The notes: generated by a model not told the origin, from the sequence alone. A DNA stretch of 64,000 bases from Ruminococcus flavefaciens 007c (GCF_000571935.1 NZ_ATAX01000008.1:124001-188000), one strand, 5' to 3'; shown: positions 17,833-25,682, counted from the first letter of the stretch. A program made the numbers and translations.

Positions 17833-18678
17833 TCAGCTTCTCTTTTTCCTGTTGCCGTATAGGAACAATGCCACCGCTCCTGCGCTGCACAGAGCAGTGA
17901 ACTCCATTACAGCACCTCTGTCGCCTGTCTTGGGCGAGTTGCTGTTCTGCGCCGAGGTAACCGCTGATGTGGCAGTTGTCCTTGCAAACGTCTGCTGCGG
18001 TGCTGTCGTTGATCCCGACTTTGTAACAGACGAGGAGACTATATTGTTTATACCGTTCCTGTCCGCAGAGACCTTGCTTGTGGTCGAAGTGACCGTTTCA
18101 GCCGAGGTCAGCGCAGTTGTTCTTCTTGTGGTCACTGACGTTGTTGTAAGCCTTGTCGTAGTGGTGGTCGTCGTCGTACTCTTTGTGGTAGGCTGTGTTG
18201 TCGTCACGACAGGCTTTGCCTCTATCCATACAGGTGATGAGGTGTTTATCGCAGCCTGCGTCTTCGGCGAGGAGCTGTACCTGTCTGTGTCGCTGGCATA
18301 ATGCACTACGGAAAGCCTGTAATATCCGCCGCCCTTTACCTCAACCTTCTGTCGGTCTATACTTAAATTCCTGACATTTCTCCTGATCTGATCTCCCAGC
18401 ATGAGCTCGTCACTCCAGTTCTCGCCGTCGCTGCTGCGCTGAACTACCATATTCCTGAAACCGACCTCGTCAAGCTTTCCTGCGACCTGAGTCTTTGCTG
18501 TGATCTCCAGCACGCCGCGCTCGGGAGATGTGCATCTCAGTGAGCACTTCTCTATAAGGCCTATTGCTCTTTCATACTGCTCGTATACACTGTTATCTAC
18601 TGCGTCAGCTGTCAGCTGTAAAGGTGCATTGAGTATTGCCACACCCAACAGGGCAGCCGTGATGTATCTTATCTTCAT
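17833..18678 (-). CDS. Secreted, sortase-anchored surface protein with Thr-rich stalk
   Basis: The 281-residue protein has a signal peptide (about 1-26, ending TADA) and a globular domain of about 130 residues containing SSDGENWSDELML and YYRLSVVHYAS. A Thr-rich stalk of about 100 residues follows. The sorting signal SPKTG (a variant of LPXTG) precedes a hydrophobic stretch and the tail GNRKKRS. It should be covalently linked to peptidoglycan by a sortase. The start MKIRYI at 18678 follows gtgaggg, and the stop of the preceding gene lies 10 bases upstream. It is third in an operon after an ECF sigma gene and its membrane partner, so it is a likely output of that system. The ligand or role of the globular domain is not recognised. 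Confidence 0.85.
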   Translation of the reverse strand: MKIRYITAALLGVAILNAPLQLTADAVDNSVYEQYERAIGLIEKCSLRCTSPERGVLEITAKTQVAGKLDEVGFRNMVVQRSSDGENWSDELMLGDQIRRNVRNLSIDRQKVEVKGGGYYRLSVVHYASDTDRYSSSPKTQAAINTSSPVWIEAKPVVTTTQPTTKSTTTTTTTTRLTTTSVTTRRTTALTSAETVTSTTSKVSADRNGINNIVSSSVTKSGSTTAPQQTFARTTATSAVTSAQNSNSPKTGDRGAVMEFTALCSAGAVALFLYGNRKKRS

Positions 18679-18688
18679 GCCGCTGCCC

Positions 18689-19744
18689 TCACTTATCTTC
18701 TGCCGAGGAATAGGGAAGCAGGCTCGTTGATATATCGTATACATCGTCCGCGCTTATACCTGAGGTATGCACGGTATAGGCTGTATTCCCGTCCATAAAC
18801 AGTACAGTACAGCTGTCTCCGTCTTCAATGATGATACCCTTCAGCCGGCCGCTGTTGAAAGTCCTGCTGCTTAGAGCATCACTGGGTATGAGCACTTCGG
18901 GCATTACATCCTCGGAAGCATAGTGCTCTATGATAACATCTACCGCTGCGCCGTCTGCTGCGAAGGAAGCATAGAAGTCCTTTGAATCGCTCAGCTCCTC
19001 ATAATTCACATCGGTAATACGTATATCTCTGAGAAACGCGGGCATATACACAGGTACACATGGCTCTATACCGTATTTTGCCGCAGCCGTGATCAGCTGC
19101 TCCGCAAAGCCTCTTGCATTCTCGTCACACAGATCAATCACGCCCGAACTGGTAGAAGATGGAGGTGTCACGCTTGCTCCGCCGGAAGCTGTTGTTGCGG
19201 AAGTGATCATAGTCGTGGTGTACTCTGTATAGGTGCCTACAAAAGCAGTCGTGGCAGAGGTATACCAATAACTTCCCGTAGCTGTTGTTGTGGCTGTTGT
19301 CATAACTGTGCTTCCTGTTATAGCAGCAGTAGTAGTAACAGGATAATTATCCGTATCTATGTCCATGAGCTCCTTCAGGTCTATGCTGAAGCCTGATCTT
19401 GCTGCCTTTATCACTGTTTCGACGACGTTTGAGCCGTAGGTCCTGATGGTGTAGAAGTTGAGGGCGATGCAGACTGCGAAGCAGGCACTGATGACTGCTG
19501 CCCATCTGCGGAACAGCACCATGCGTCTGCGCTTCCTTTCCGCTGTTTCTCCGAGGACTGTTTCTGCTGAAACAGGCTGCGGAACTTCTTCGTCATTAAT
19601 ATCGACCATAGCGGCGGTAATTTCCTCAATGGCATCAAGATCACGCTCCTCCCATGGCTTTGCAAGCTCCTCATCGAGAAGCTTTTGCAGATCGTCAAGC
19701 ATATTCTTATCCGAAAGCTTATCGGTGATCGCATTCTCTTTCAA
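18689..19744 (-). CDS. Anti-sigma-like single-pass membrane protein
   Basis: The 351-residue protein has a cytoplasmic acidic N-terminal region of about 75 residues, then KRRRMVLFRRW and one transmembrane segment (about 82-98). A Thr/Ser-rich extracellular stretch (about 135-200) leads to a folded extracellular domain. This layout, directly behind an ECF sigma gene, is that of an anti-sigma factor, although no zinc-binding HxxxCxxC is present, so the family is not assigned. The start is taken as TTG at 19744 because aaggag lies 8 bases before it. The in-frame GTG at 19753 overlaps that ribosome site. The C-terminal domain (for example DVIIEHYASEDVMPEV) may sense an external signal. Confidence 0.75.
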   Translation of the reverse strand: MKENAITDKLSDKNMLDDLQKLLDEELAKPWEERDLDAIEEITAAMVDINDEEVPQPVSAETVLGETAERKRRRMVLFRRWAAVISACFAVCIALNFYTIRTYGSNVVETVIKAARSGFSIDLKELMDIDTDNYPVTTTAAITGSTVMTTATTTATGSYWYTSATTAFVGTYTEYTTTMITSATTASGGASVTPPSSTSSGVIDLCDENARGFAEQLITAAAKYGIEPCVPVYMPAFLRDIRITDVNYEELSDSKDFYASFAADGAAVDVIIEHYASEDVMPEVLIPSDALSSRTFNSGRLKGIIIEDGDSCTVLFMDGNTAYTVHTSGISADDVYDISTSLLPYSSAEDK

Positions 19745-19779
19745 ATATATCACTCCTTGATAATGATAACGTACGCATT

Positions 19780-20253
19780 TTACTTCTCTGCCCCACGAAG
19801 CTTTTTCTTTATCTTATGCACCTTTCTGTAAAGTGCGGGCAGGGATAATCCCAACCTTTTTGCAGCTTCGTTCCTTTGTCCGTAATCGCTGTCATAATAC
19901 AGCTCCAGAAGTTTCTTCTCCTCCTGTGTTAGCAGATCAAGCGGACTGTTGTCCTTATCGCTGAAGCCGCCGCTGTCAGCAATATTCATAGCCTCATAGC
20001 TTTCCTCAAGGCTCACCACAGGCGGTGATCTTCGCAGGAATGCTTTTATGATGTTATCTGCCGTTCTGTACATCCAAAGCCGTATATTGTCGGTCTCGTC
20101 CAGCTTCTCATGCTTTGAGAAGAATACCACGAAGACCTCCTGTGTGCAGTCCTCTGCGGAGTGATGACTGTAACCGAGCTTTGCGTAGCAGTAGCTGAAT
20201 ATCTCACGATAGTACTTCTCTATTATCAGCGTGCATTGTTCAGGCTCTATCAA
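19780..20253 (-). CDS. ECF-type RNA polymerase sigma factor
   Basis: The 157-residue protein has sigma region 2 (YYREIFSYCYAKLGYSHHSAEDCTQEVF, spanning about residues 12-42) and region 4 at the C-terminus (QEEKKLLELYY...RNEAAKRLGLSLPALYRKVHKIKKKLR). It lacks regions 1.1 and 3, as ECF factors do. The start is taken as TTG at 20253, eight bases after aaggaag. The in-frame GTG at 20262 overlaps that site, and the frame to 20322 lacks a ribosome site. It heads an operon with a putative anti-sigma and a wall-anchored protein. Rare start codons in both regulator genes would keep expression low. Confidence 0.88.
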   Translation of the reverse strand: MIEPEQCTLIIEKYYREIFSYCYAKLGYSHHSAEDCTQEVFVVFFSKHEKLDETDNIRLWMYRTADNIIKAFLRRSPPVVSLEESYEAMNIADSGGFSDKDNSPLDLLTQEEKKLLELYYDSDYGQRNEAAKRLGLSLPALYRKVHKIKKKLRGAEK

Positions 20254-20350
20254 CAGTCTCACTTCCTTCCGTCGATAAGCTTCTGTAATATAAATGTCTG
20301 AAAACTGCCAACTTTTTCTCACGAAGTCTTATCTTTGTACGCCTGCACAA

Positions 20351-20388
20351 AAACTGCGGCAGTAATTTGGGTATTATTGCCGCAGTTT
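20351..20388 (-). terminator. Terminator/leader hairpin before the ECF sigma gene
   Basis: AAACTGCGGCA pairs with TGCCGCAGTTT, an 11 bp stem. On the minus strand it is followed by TTTTTG. It can end the upstream minus-strand operon (acetyltransferase and small basic protein). It also sits just after a promoter-like sequence at 20430-20402. Confidence 0.75.
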
Positions 20389-20401
20389 CCAAGCTTATTC
20401 T

Positions 20402-20430
20402 ATTTTATCATCTTGTTGCTCTTTTGTCAA
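20402..20430 (-). promoter_or_regulatory. Promoter-like sequence upstream of the ECF operon
   Basis: TTGACA (20430-20425) and TAAAAT (20407-20402) are spaced by 17 bases on the minus strand. The start point would fall about 6 bases before the terminator hairpin, so the transcript would meet that hairpin at once. Confidence 0.5.
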
Positions 20431-20479
20431 TCATGATACACGCTGCAGAAACGAAAAACTCATAATATCACCGCGGCAT

Positions 20480-20647
20480 TCATTCCTCATATCTGCCGGG
20501 GTGCTTGGGTTTGCGCCTGTAGCGCTTCTTGTCGGTCTCGACCACCTTTGTGGAAGGATCAACGCCGTTCCAGCTGCCGCGTCTGACCGAATCCACCTTC
20601 TTTTTCTCCTTTTTGCTCATTTTATCATAAGATACAAATTTATCCAT
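20480..20647 (-). CDS. Small basic protein of 55 residues
   Basis: This is a short gene with a good ribosome site (gacggaggtaaaa). It encodes 55 residues, very rich in Lys and Arg: MDKFVSYDKMSKKEKKKVD at the start and KKRYRRKPKHPGRYEE at the end. The middle SVRRGSWNGVDPSTKVV looks conserved in style with small clostridial proteins of unknown function. It starts 11 bases after the stop of the acetyltransferase gene, so the two are probably co-transcribed. The charge suggests nucleic-acid or ribosome contact, but this is only inference. Confidence 0.75.
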   Translation of the reverse strand: MDKFVSYDKMSKKEKKKVDSVRRGSWNGVDPSTKVVETDKKRYRRKPKHPGRYEE

Positions 20648-20658
20648 TTTTACCTCCG

Positions 20659-21102
20659 TCAGAGATCAATGACGAAAAGCTGATCTTTACCGCCGTGTAT
20701 TGACTCAAAGTCGCCCATGTATCTGAAGCCGAACTTCTCGTAAAGTCCCTTTTCGCCACTCATAATATACACATTGTCATATCCGATTGTTTTTGCGTAT
20801 TCAAGGACTGCTTTTATCATCTTCTCCGATATCCGCTTTCCGCGGTGAAGCTCGTCAACGAATACAAAGCCAATAAGCGGCGTGTAAGGATACTTCGGCA
20901 AAAGCTCGTCCTTTTCGGTAAGTGTGCAGAAGCCCACGGGACTGCCGTCCTCAAAGGCTGCAAAGACACGCTCCCAATCCTTGAAAAAGCTCTTTCGCAT
21001 AAGCTCAGCGAGATACTTCCCTGCTCCCCATGAGCATTTTTCAGCAAAAGCCGCAACTCTCTTCCATTTTTCATGGGCATTTGTCATTGTATATATTTCC
21101 AT
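20659..21102 (-). CDS. GNAT-family N-acetyltransferase
   Basis: The 147-residue protein has the GNAT fold. LIGFVFVDELHRGKRISEKMIKAVLEYA gives the acetyl-CoA-binding motif A (with the loop as H-R-G-K-R-I), and GLYEKFGFRYMGD gives the C-terminal motif B. The substrate cannot be told. The ATG at 21102 follows aacaggagaaaat. It lies downstream of rtcB on the same strand with a 67-base gap and no clear terminator. Confidence 0.9.
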   Translation of the reverse strand: MEIYTMTNAHEKWKRVAAFAEKCSWGAGKYLAELMRKSFFKDWERVFAAFEDGSPVGFCTLTEKDELLPKYPYTPLIGFVFVDELHRGKRISEKMIKAVLEYAKTIGYDNVYIMSGEKGLYEKFGFRYMGDFESIHGGKDQLFVIDL

Positions 21103-21169
21103 ATTTTCTCCTGTTAATAATACTGCAAATTATTCGGGGCAATGTTGGCACCACCCCTGCTCAATCAAC

Positions 21170-22375
21170 TTATTCCTCTCCCGCCTTGAAGTTGTAAATA
21201 GGCTTGATGATCTCGTTTATCTCCACAGTATCGCCGATATTGTCTACGATATCCTCCATGGACTTGTATGCCATGGGACACTCGTCAAGCGTCTGTGCAT
21301 TTACCGATGTGGTGTAGATACCGTCCATCTGCTTTTTGAACTCCGACACTGTGAAGCTCTGTTTTGCCTGCGAACGCGACATAAGACGTCCTGCACCGTG
21401 AGGTGCCGAGCAGTTCCAGTCGGGATTTCCCTTTCCTGTGCTGATAAGGCTTCCGTCACGCATATTTATGGGTATGAGCAGCTTCTCTCCTGCCTCTGCG
21501 GAAACAGCTCCCTTGCGCAGTATCATCGTATCGGTATCGATATAATTATGTATGGTAGTGAACTGCTCCGTTACGTGGAGGTGCATACCCTTGATGATCT
21601 CGTCCATCATGGCCTGACGGTTCAGCATGGCGAACTGCTGGACTATCTTCATATCATGGATATACTGATCGAAAAGCTCTCCCTCGCAGTACGCAAGGTG
21701 CTTTGGAACATCCGTTGTCTTTGTATTCTCAAGCTTTTTCAGCTCGGTCTGTATATGCTTCTGTCTGCCTTCGGCTTTAAGACGGGCGATCAGCTCGTTC
21801 ACTTCCTTGTCAGAGCTCTTGTTGAGCCTTCTGTATGCCTCGTTCTGGTAGTACTTCGCCACCTCTACGCCAAGATGGCGGGAGCCTGAGTGGATAACGA
21901 TATATATGCTGCCATCCTCGCCTGTGTCAGCTTCGATGAAATGGTTTCCGCCGCCTAAGGTGCCTATGCTTTTTTCAGCCCTGAGGGGATCAATATGCTT
22001 TATACAGTAAAGCTCTCCAAGGTCTATCTTTTCGCTGTACCGATGAGGCTTTTCACGTATTGCAAAACCCGACGGGATCTTCTCGTAAATGAGCTTGTCA
22101 AGTTTCTGCAGCTCGATATGCTTTTCCTTTAGTCTTACCGTCTCCATTCCGCAGCCGATGTCCACGCCCACAAGATTGGGTATTACCTTATCGGTGATGG
22201 TCATTGTAGTGCCTATCGTACAGCCCGCACCTGCATGAACGTCGGGCATGATTCGTATCTTAGCCCCCTCGCTCATCGGCTGGCTGCAAAAAGCGATGAT
22301 CTGGGTGACAGCGTCCTGTTCTATCACATTCGTAAAAACCCTGGCGGAATTGTATTTACCTTTTAATTCGATCAT
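21170..22375 (-). CDS. rtcB: RNA-splicing ligase RtcB
   Basis: The product is a GTP- and Mn-dependent ligase that joins 2',3'-cyclic phosphate (or 3'-phosphate) RNA ends to 5'-OH ends, used in RNA repair. The 401-residue protein carries the family's metal and active-site motifs: DVHAGAGCTIG (45-55), GVDIGCGM with D72 and C75, GGGNHFIE (141-148), HSGSRHLG (162-169), and APHGAGR with H326, the residue that becomes guanylylated. No archease or RNA cyclase gene is nearby. The ribosome site is aaggaag. Upstream lie a promoter, a 30-codon ORF and an intrinsic terminator, suggesting control by attenuation. Confidence 0.96.
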   Translation of the reverse strand: MIELKGKYNSARVFTNVIEQDAVTQIIAFCSQPMSEGAKIRIMPDVHAGAGCTIGTTMTITDKVIPNLVGVDIGCGMETVRLKEKHIELQKLDKLIYEKIPSGFAIREKPHRYSEKIDLGELYCIKHIDPLRAEKSIGTLGGGNHFIEADTGEDGSIYIVIHSGSRHLGVEVAKYYQNEAYRRLNKSSDKEVNELIARLKAEGRQKHIQTELKKLENTKTTDVPKHLAYCEGELFDQYIHDMKIVQQFAMLNRQAMMDEIIKGMHLHVTEQFTTIHNYIDTDTMILRKGAVSAEAGEKLLIPINMRDGSLISTGKGNPDWNCSAPHGAGRLMSRSQAKQSFTVSEFKKQMDGIYTTSVNAQTLDECPMAYKSMEDIVDNIGDTVEINEIIKPIYNFKAGEE

Positions 22376-22404
22376 TTTTTCTTCCTTTCCGAAGCTGCCC
22401 CAAT

Positions 22405-22430
22405 AAAAAAAGCACTCCCACAGGAGTGCT
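22405..22430 (-). terminator. Intrinsic terminator in the rtcB leader
   Basis: On the minus strand the stem AGCACTCC/GGAGTGCT is followed by TTTTTT. It ends 29 bases before the rtcB start codon and lies after the short leader ORF. It can therefore stop transcription before rtcB. Confidence 0.88.
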
Positions 22431-22454
22431 TAACGCTCATAATTGCGCAAAAAA

Positions 22455-22547
22455 TCAGCACATGGCTGAACATCCGTGGCAAACTCCATGCTTATCCGTT
22501 ATGGTATTTGATCTTGTTATCTCATAATATATTGTGAATATGGTCAT
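22455..22547 (-). CDS. Cys-rich 30-residue leader peptide upstream of rtcB
   Basis: A strong ribosome site (aaggaaggtgaacacc) precedes an ATG and 30 codons. The peptide begins MTIFTIYYEITRS and ends KHGVCHGCSAMC, with three Cys in the last eight residues. The stop is 24 bases before the terminator stem. The transcription unit starts at a consensus promoter about 30 bases upstream. The order promoter, short ORF, terminator, gene is that of an attenuation leader, so the peptide may act only by being translated. Alternatively it is a small Cys-rich peptide gene with its own terminator. The last codons (atgtgctga) can pair over 5 bp with the 5' arm of the terminator (agcac). Nothing like it is known to me. 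Confidence 0.6.
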   Translation of the reverse strand: MTIFTIYYEITRSNTITDKHGVCHGCSAMC

Positions 22548-22580
22548 GGTGTTCACCTTCCTTTCTCAGAATATGGCATT

Positions 22581-22609
22581 ATTATAATCGGACTGCCCTA
22601 CAAAGTCAA
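22581..22609 (-). promoter_or_regulatory. Promoter of the leader ORF and rtcB
   Basis: On the minus strand, TTGACT (22609-22604) and TATAAT (22586-22581) are spaced by 17 bases. The predicted start is near 22574, giving a leader of about 200 bases before rtcB. Confidence 0.82.
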
Positions 22610-22800
22610 TGATATGCCCAAAACTGTAATCAAACTGTAATAATTTGACCGTGGAGCTCTTTTAATACGGAGCGGAACAATTTAAGGTCTATAAACTATA
22701 CAAAAGGTTCATATGAACTTATAATTCCGATCCTGTTTTCTGTATATTCTGCACAATTACATATATTGTCCTATACCTGCGGTATTAATTTTGTAGCATA

Positions 22801-22829
22801 TTGACAAAATAGGGAAATTGTAGTATAAT
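22801..22829 (+). promoter_or_regulatory. Promoter of the flotillin gene
   Basis: TTGACA (22801-22806) and TATAAT (22824-22829) are spaced by 17 bases. The 5' leader then carries a hairpin (ACGGCAGA/TCTGCCGT, 22838-22859) without a T run, probably stabilising the mRNA. Confidence 0.85.
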
Positions 22830-22909
22830 ACTGTCATACGGCAGAAACAAGTCTGCCGTTAAACTATTGGTGTTCCGCATAAGCACCGTTCTATGATATG
22901 GAGGTTTAT

Positions 22910-24460
22910 ATGTTAGACAACATCAACTGGGGCATAGTTATCCCCATCGCAGTAGGTATCATTTTATTTCTCCTAATAATCATTACAGGATATATCAAAG
23001 CTCCCCCGGATACAGCATACATAATTTCCGGTCTCAGGAGAAAGATAATCATCGGTAAGGCAAGCGTCCGCATACCCTTCTTTGAGCGTGTGGATAAGCT
23101 GAAGCTCCAGCTCATAGCTGTTGACGTCAAGACTTCAAGCGCTGTGCCCACCGCAGACTATATCAACATCAATGTTGACGCTAACGTTAACGTTAAGGTA
23201 AGCAGCGATCCTCAGCTCATCAAGCTGGGCGCTGAGAACTTCCTCAACAAGGACACCGCTTACGTTGCAAAGGTTGCAAGAGAGGTGCTCGAAGGTAATA
23301 TGCGTGAGATCGTTGGTCAGATGTCCCTTGAGGCAATGGTCAACGACCGTAAGGCTTTCGCTGAGAAGGTTCAGGAAAATGCTGCTCCGGACCTTAACAG
23401 AATGGGACTTGAGATAGTATCCTTCAACGTTCAGAACTTCACAGACGATCAGAACCTGATCGAAAATCTCGGTATCGACAATACCACAAAGATCCAGAAG
23501 AAGGCCGCTATCGCACGCGCTGAGTCCGAAAAGGAGATCGAGATCGCCAAGGCTCAGGCCAAGAAAGAGGCTAATGACGCCAAGATACTGGCTGAGACCG
23601 AGATCGCTCAGAAAAACAACGAGCTGGCTATCCGTCAGGCAGAACTCAAGAAGGAAGCCGACACTCAGCTCGCTATCGCAGATGCTGCTTACGAGATCCA
23701 GCGAGAGGAACAGCGTAAGACCATTGAGGTTTCAAAGGCTAACGCTAATATCGCAGCTTCCGAAAAGGACGTTGAGCTCAAGGCTCGTGAAGCAGAGGTA
23801 ACAGAAAAGGCTCTCGAAGCCCAGATCAAGAAAAAGGCTGAGGCTGACCGCTACAAGGCTCAGCAGGAAGCCGACGCAAAACTCTATCAGCTCAAGAAAG
23901 AAGCTGAAGCAGATCGTTTCCAGCGTGAGCAGGAGGCTGAGGCTCAGAAGGCTGAGGCTGAAGCTCAGAAATTCGCCAAAATGCAGGAAGCTGAAGGTAT
24001 CGCTGCAGTAGGTAAGGCCGAGGCGGACGCTATCCGCGCTAAGGGCCTTGCTGAGGCTGAGGGTATCAACGCCAAGGCTGAGGCTATGAAGAAGTACGGC
24101 GAAGCTGCTGTACTCGAAATGTACTTCAAGGCTCTTCCCGAGGTCGTTAAGAACGCTGCTACTCCCCTTTCACAGGTTGACAAGATCACTATGTACGGTG
24201 ATGGCAACTCCAGCAGACTTGTGGGCGACATCATCGGTTCAACTACCAAGATCACAGACGGTCTTACAGAAGCAACAGGCGTTGACATCAGATCACTGCT
24301 TGCAGGCTTCCTCGGCGGCAAGATGGCTGCTCCTAAGGCAGCTGCTCCCGTTGAGTCCGCAGCAGACACTGATGACGATACCGTATACGAAGCTCCCGAA
24401 GCAGGTGCTGAGGACAGCTACTTCTACGGTGACAGCGACGACGATACACCTGAGCTGTAA
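22910..24460 (+). CDS. Flotillin-like SPFH-domain membrane protein
   Basis: The 516-residue protein has one N-terminal hydrophobic segment (about 8-28), an SPFH/band-7 domain (about 30-210), then a long Glu/Ala/Lys coiled coil (about 210-400, rich in KAEA-type repeats) as in flotillins. The C-terminal tail is acidic (residues about 470-516, ending YFYGDSDDDTPEL). Flotillins scaffold membrane microdomains and help assemble kinases, secretion factors and cell-wall machinery. The usual NfeD partner gene is not adjacent. The start at 22910 follows ggagg; the ATG 12 bases upstream lacks a site. The coiled coil gives spurious open frames on other frames. Confidence 0.93.
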   Translation: MLDNINWGIVIPIAVGIILFLLIIITGYIKAPPDTAYIISGLRRKIIIGKASVRIPFFERVDKLKLQLIAVDVKTSSAVPTADYININVDANVNVKVSSDPQLIKLGAENFLNKDTAYVAKVAREVLEGNMREIVGQMSLEAMVNDRKAFAEKVQENAAPDLNRMGLEIVSFNVQNFTDDQNLIENLGIDNTTKIQKKAAIARAESEKEIEIAKAQAKKEANDAKILAETEIAQKNNELAIRQAELKKEADTQLAIADAAYEIQREEQRKTIEVSKANANIAASEKDVELKAREAEVTEKALEAQIKKKAEADRYKAQQEADAKLYQLKKEAEADRFQREQEAEAQKAEAEAQKFAKMQEAEGIAAVGKAEADAIRAKGLAEAEGINAKAEAMKKYGEAAVLEMYFKALPEVVKNAATPLSQVDKITMYGDGNSSRLVGDIIGSTTKITDGLTEATGVDIRSLLAGFLGGKMAAPKAAAPVESAADTDDDTVYEAPEAGAEDSYFYGDSDDDTPEL

Positions 24461-24480
24461 AAAGCATAAAACATCATTTT

Positions 24481-24519
24481 CTCCTCTGACGATATGCGGT
24501 CGTCAGGGGAGATTTTTTG
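24481..24519 (+). terminator. Terminator after the flotillin gene
   Basis: CTCCTCTGACGA pairs with TCGTCAGGGGAG around a 7-base loop and is followed by a run of six T. Confidence 0.88.
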
Positions 24520-24647
24520 TAATACGGCTGTTTCTGTCCTGTAATGTATCTGTAATTTTGACGGATTTTTGCGATTTGAAGCAAATCATTTTGCGCAAAA
24601 TTTGGTTAGTCTATTTGTATAGTTTTCACAAAGTTGTGCAAAAACCA

Positions 24648-24676
24648 TTTACAAAAAACGTCATATAGATTATAAT
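24648..24676 (+). promoter_or_regulatory. Promoter of the AraC-type regulator gene
   Basis: TTTACA (24648-24653) and TATAAT (24671-24676) are spaced by 17 bases, about 90 bases before the start codon. Confidence 0.7.
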
Positions 24677-24765
24677 GATAATAGTAATTAAGAAATAGCA
24701 GCGCCAAATGATAGCAATATTTGGTCACGACCTCTGTTAGTTTAGATCAGAGGGGGGGTATTAAA

Positions 24766-25626
24766 ATGATAAAACATCTCTCGGGAGACTTCGAGACCGT
24801 TGAGTATGACACTCAAAAATATGCCATGCTCTACGACAACAATGAAAATGAGGCTTATCCTGTCCACTGGCACAATGCAGTTGAGCTGCTCATGCCGCTG
24901 AAAAATGAATACACTGTCACTGTGAACGGCGTAGACTACCTTATCCCTGAAAACGATGTTCTCATCGTTCCTCCGGGAGAGCTTCACGGTATGCCCGCAA
25001 TCCCCGGCAGACGTATTATTTTTCAGTGTGATAACAGTATCCTCGGCGAGATCTCTGCTCTTGAGCCTGTTATGCGCTCACTGAATACAGCTGTGCTCAT
25101 AAATGCCGATATGGATAAGGAGCTCCATGTTCTTGCAAAAAAGACAATGCTGGATATCCTGTCGCTCTATAATTCAAAATCAGAGCTGGCTGACGTCAAG
25201 ATCTATGTCAAGGTCATAGAGCTGTTTATGGCTCTGCGCGAGTATCAGCTCGAACAGCAGAAGATCGTCATGGACTGTGATGATGAGAAGATCGACGAGT
25301 ACAGTGAAAAGTTCGGCACTGTACTGAAGTATATCGACAGTAATTATATGTATGATATCACTCTCGAACAGCTTGCAGACGTGGCGGGATACAGTAAGTA
25401 TCACTTCTCCCGAATATTCAAGCAGTACAACGCTATGTCGTATTTGCAGTATATAAATGCACGGCGTACAAAGGCGGCGGAGCTTCTCCTGCTGGATCCC
25501 AGCATACCTATAACGGAAGTAGCGATGCGTTCCGGCTTCAAGAGCCTTACCACCTTCAACCGTATCTTCAAGGAGATAAAGCACTGTACGCCTACGGATT
25601 TCAAAAAGCTCTATTCTCTGAGGTGA
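24766..25626 (+). CDS. AraC-family transcriptional regulator
   Basis: The 286-residue regulator has an N-terminal cupin-type sensor domain (about 20-120), with HWHNAVELLMPLKNEYTVTVNG and VLIVPPGELHGM holding the typical His pattern. The C-terminal double helix-turn-helix AraC DNA-binding domain (about 185-285) includes ITLEQLADVAGYSKYHFSRIFKQYNAMS and the signature IPITEVAMRSGFKSLTTFNRIFKE. Such proteins usually bind a sugar and activate a nearby carbohydrate operon. No transporter or glycosidase gene is adjacent, so the target is unknown. The start at 24766 follows agagggggg. Confidence 0.93.
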   Translation: MIKHLSGDFETVEYDTQKYAMLYDNNENEAYPVHWHNAVELLMPLKNEYTVTVNGVDYLIPENDVLIVPPGELHGMPAIPGRRIIFQCDNSILGEISALEPVMRSLNTAVLINADMDKELHVLAKKTMLDILSLYNSKSELADVKIYVKVIELFMALREYQLEQQKIVMDCDDEKIDEYSEKFGTVLKYIDSNYMYDITLEQLADVAGYSKYHFSRIFKQYNAMSYLQYINARRTKAAELLLLDPSIPITEVAMRSGFKSLTTFNRIFKEIKHCTPTDFKKLYSLR

Positions 25627-25651
25627 GATCCGTCTTTCCATGTTAATACAT

Positions 25652-25682
25652 AAGCCCCGGAGCACTTGCTTCGGGGCTTTTT
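25652..25682 (+). terminator. Terminator after the AraC regulator gene
   Basis: AAGCCCCG pairs with CGGGGCTT, followed by TTTTT. Confidence 0.85.

Noticed and set aside
22440-22457. TGA at the end of the rtcB leader ORF read as selenocysteine
   Set aside because: The extension would add only a few residues before the next stop, and no selenocysteine insertion hairpin was evident.
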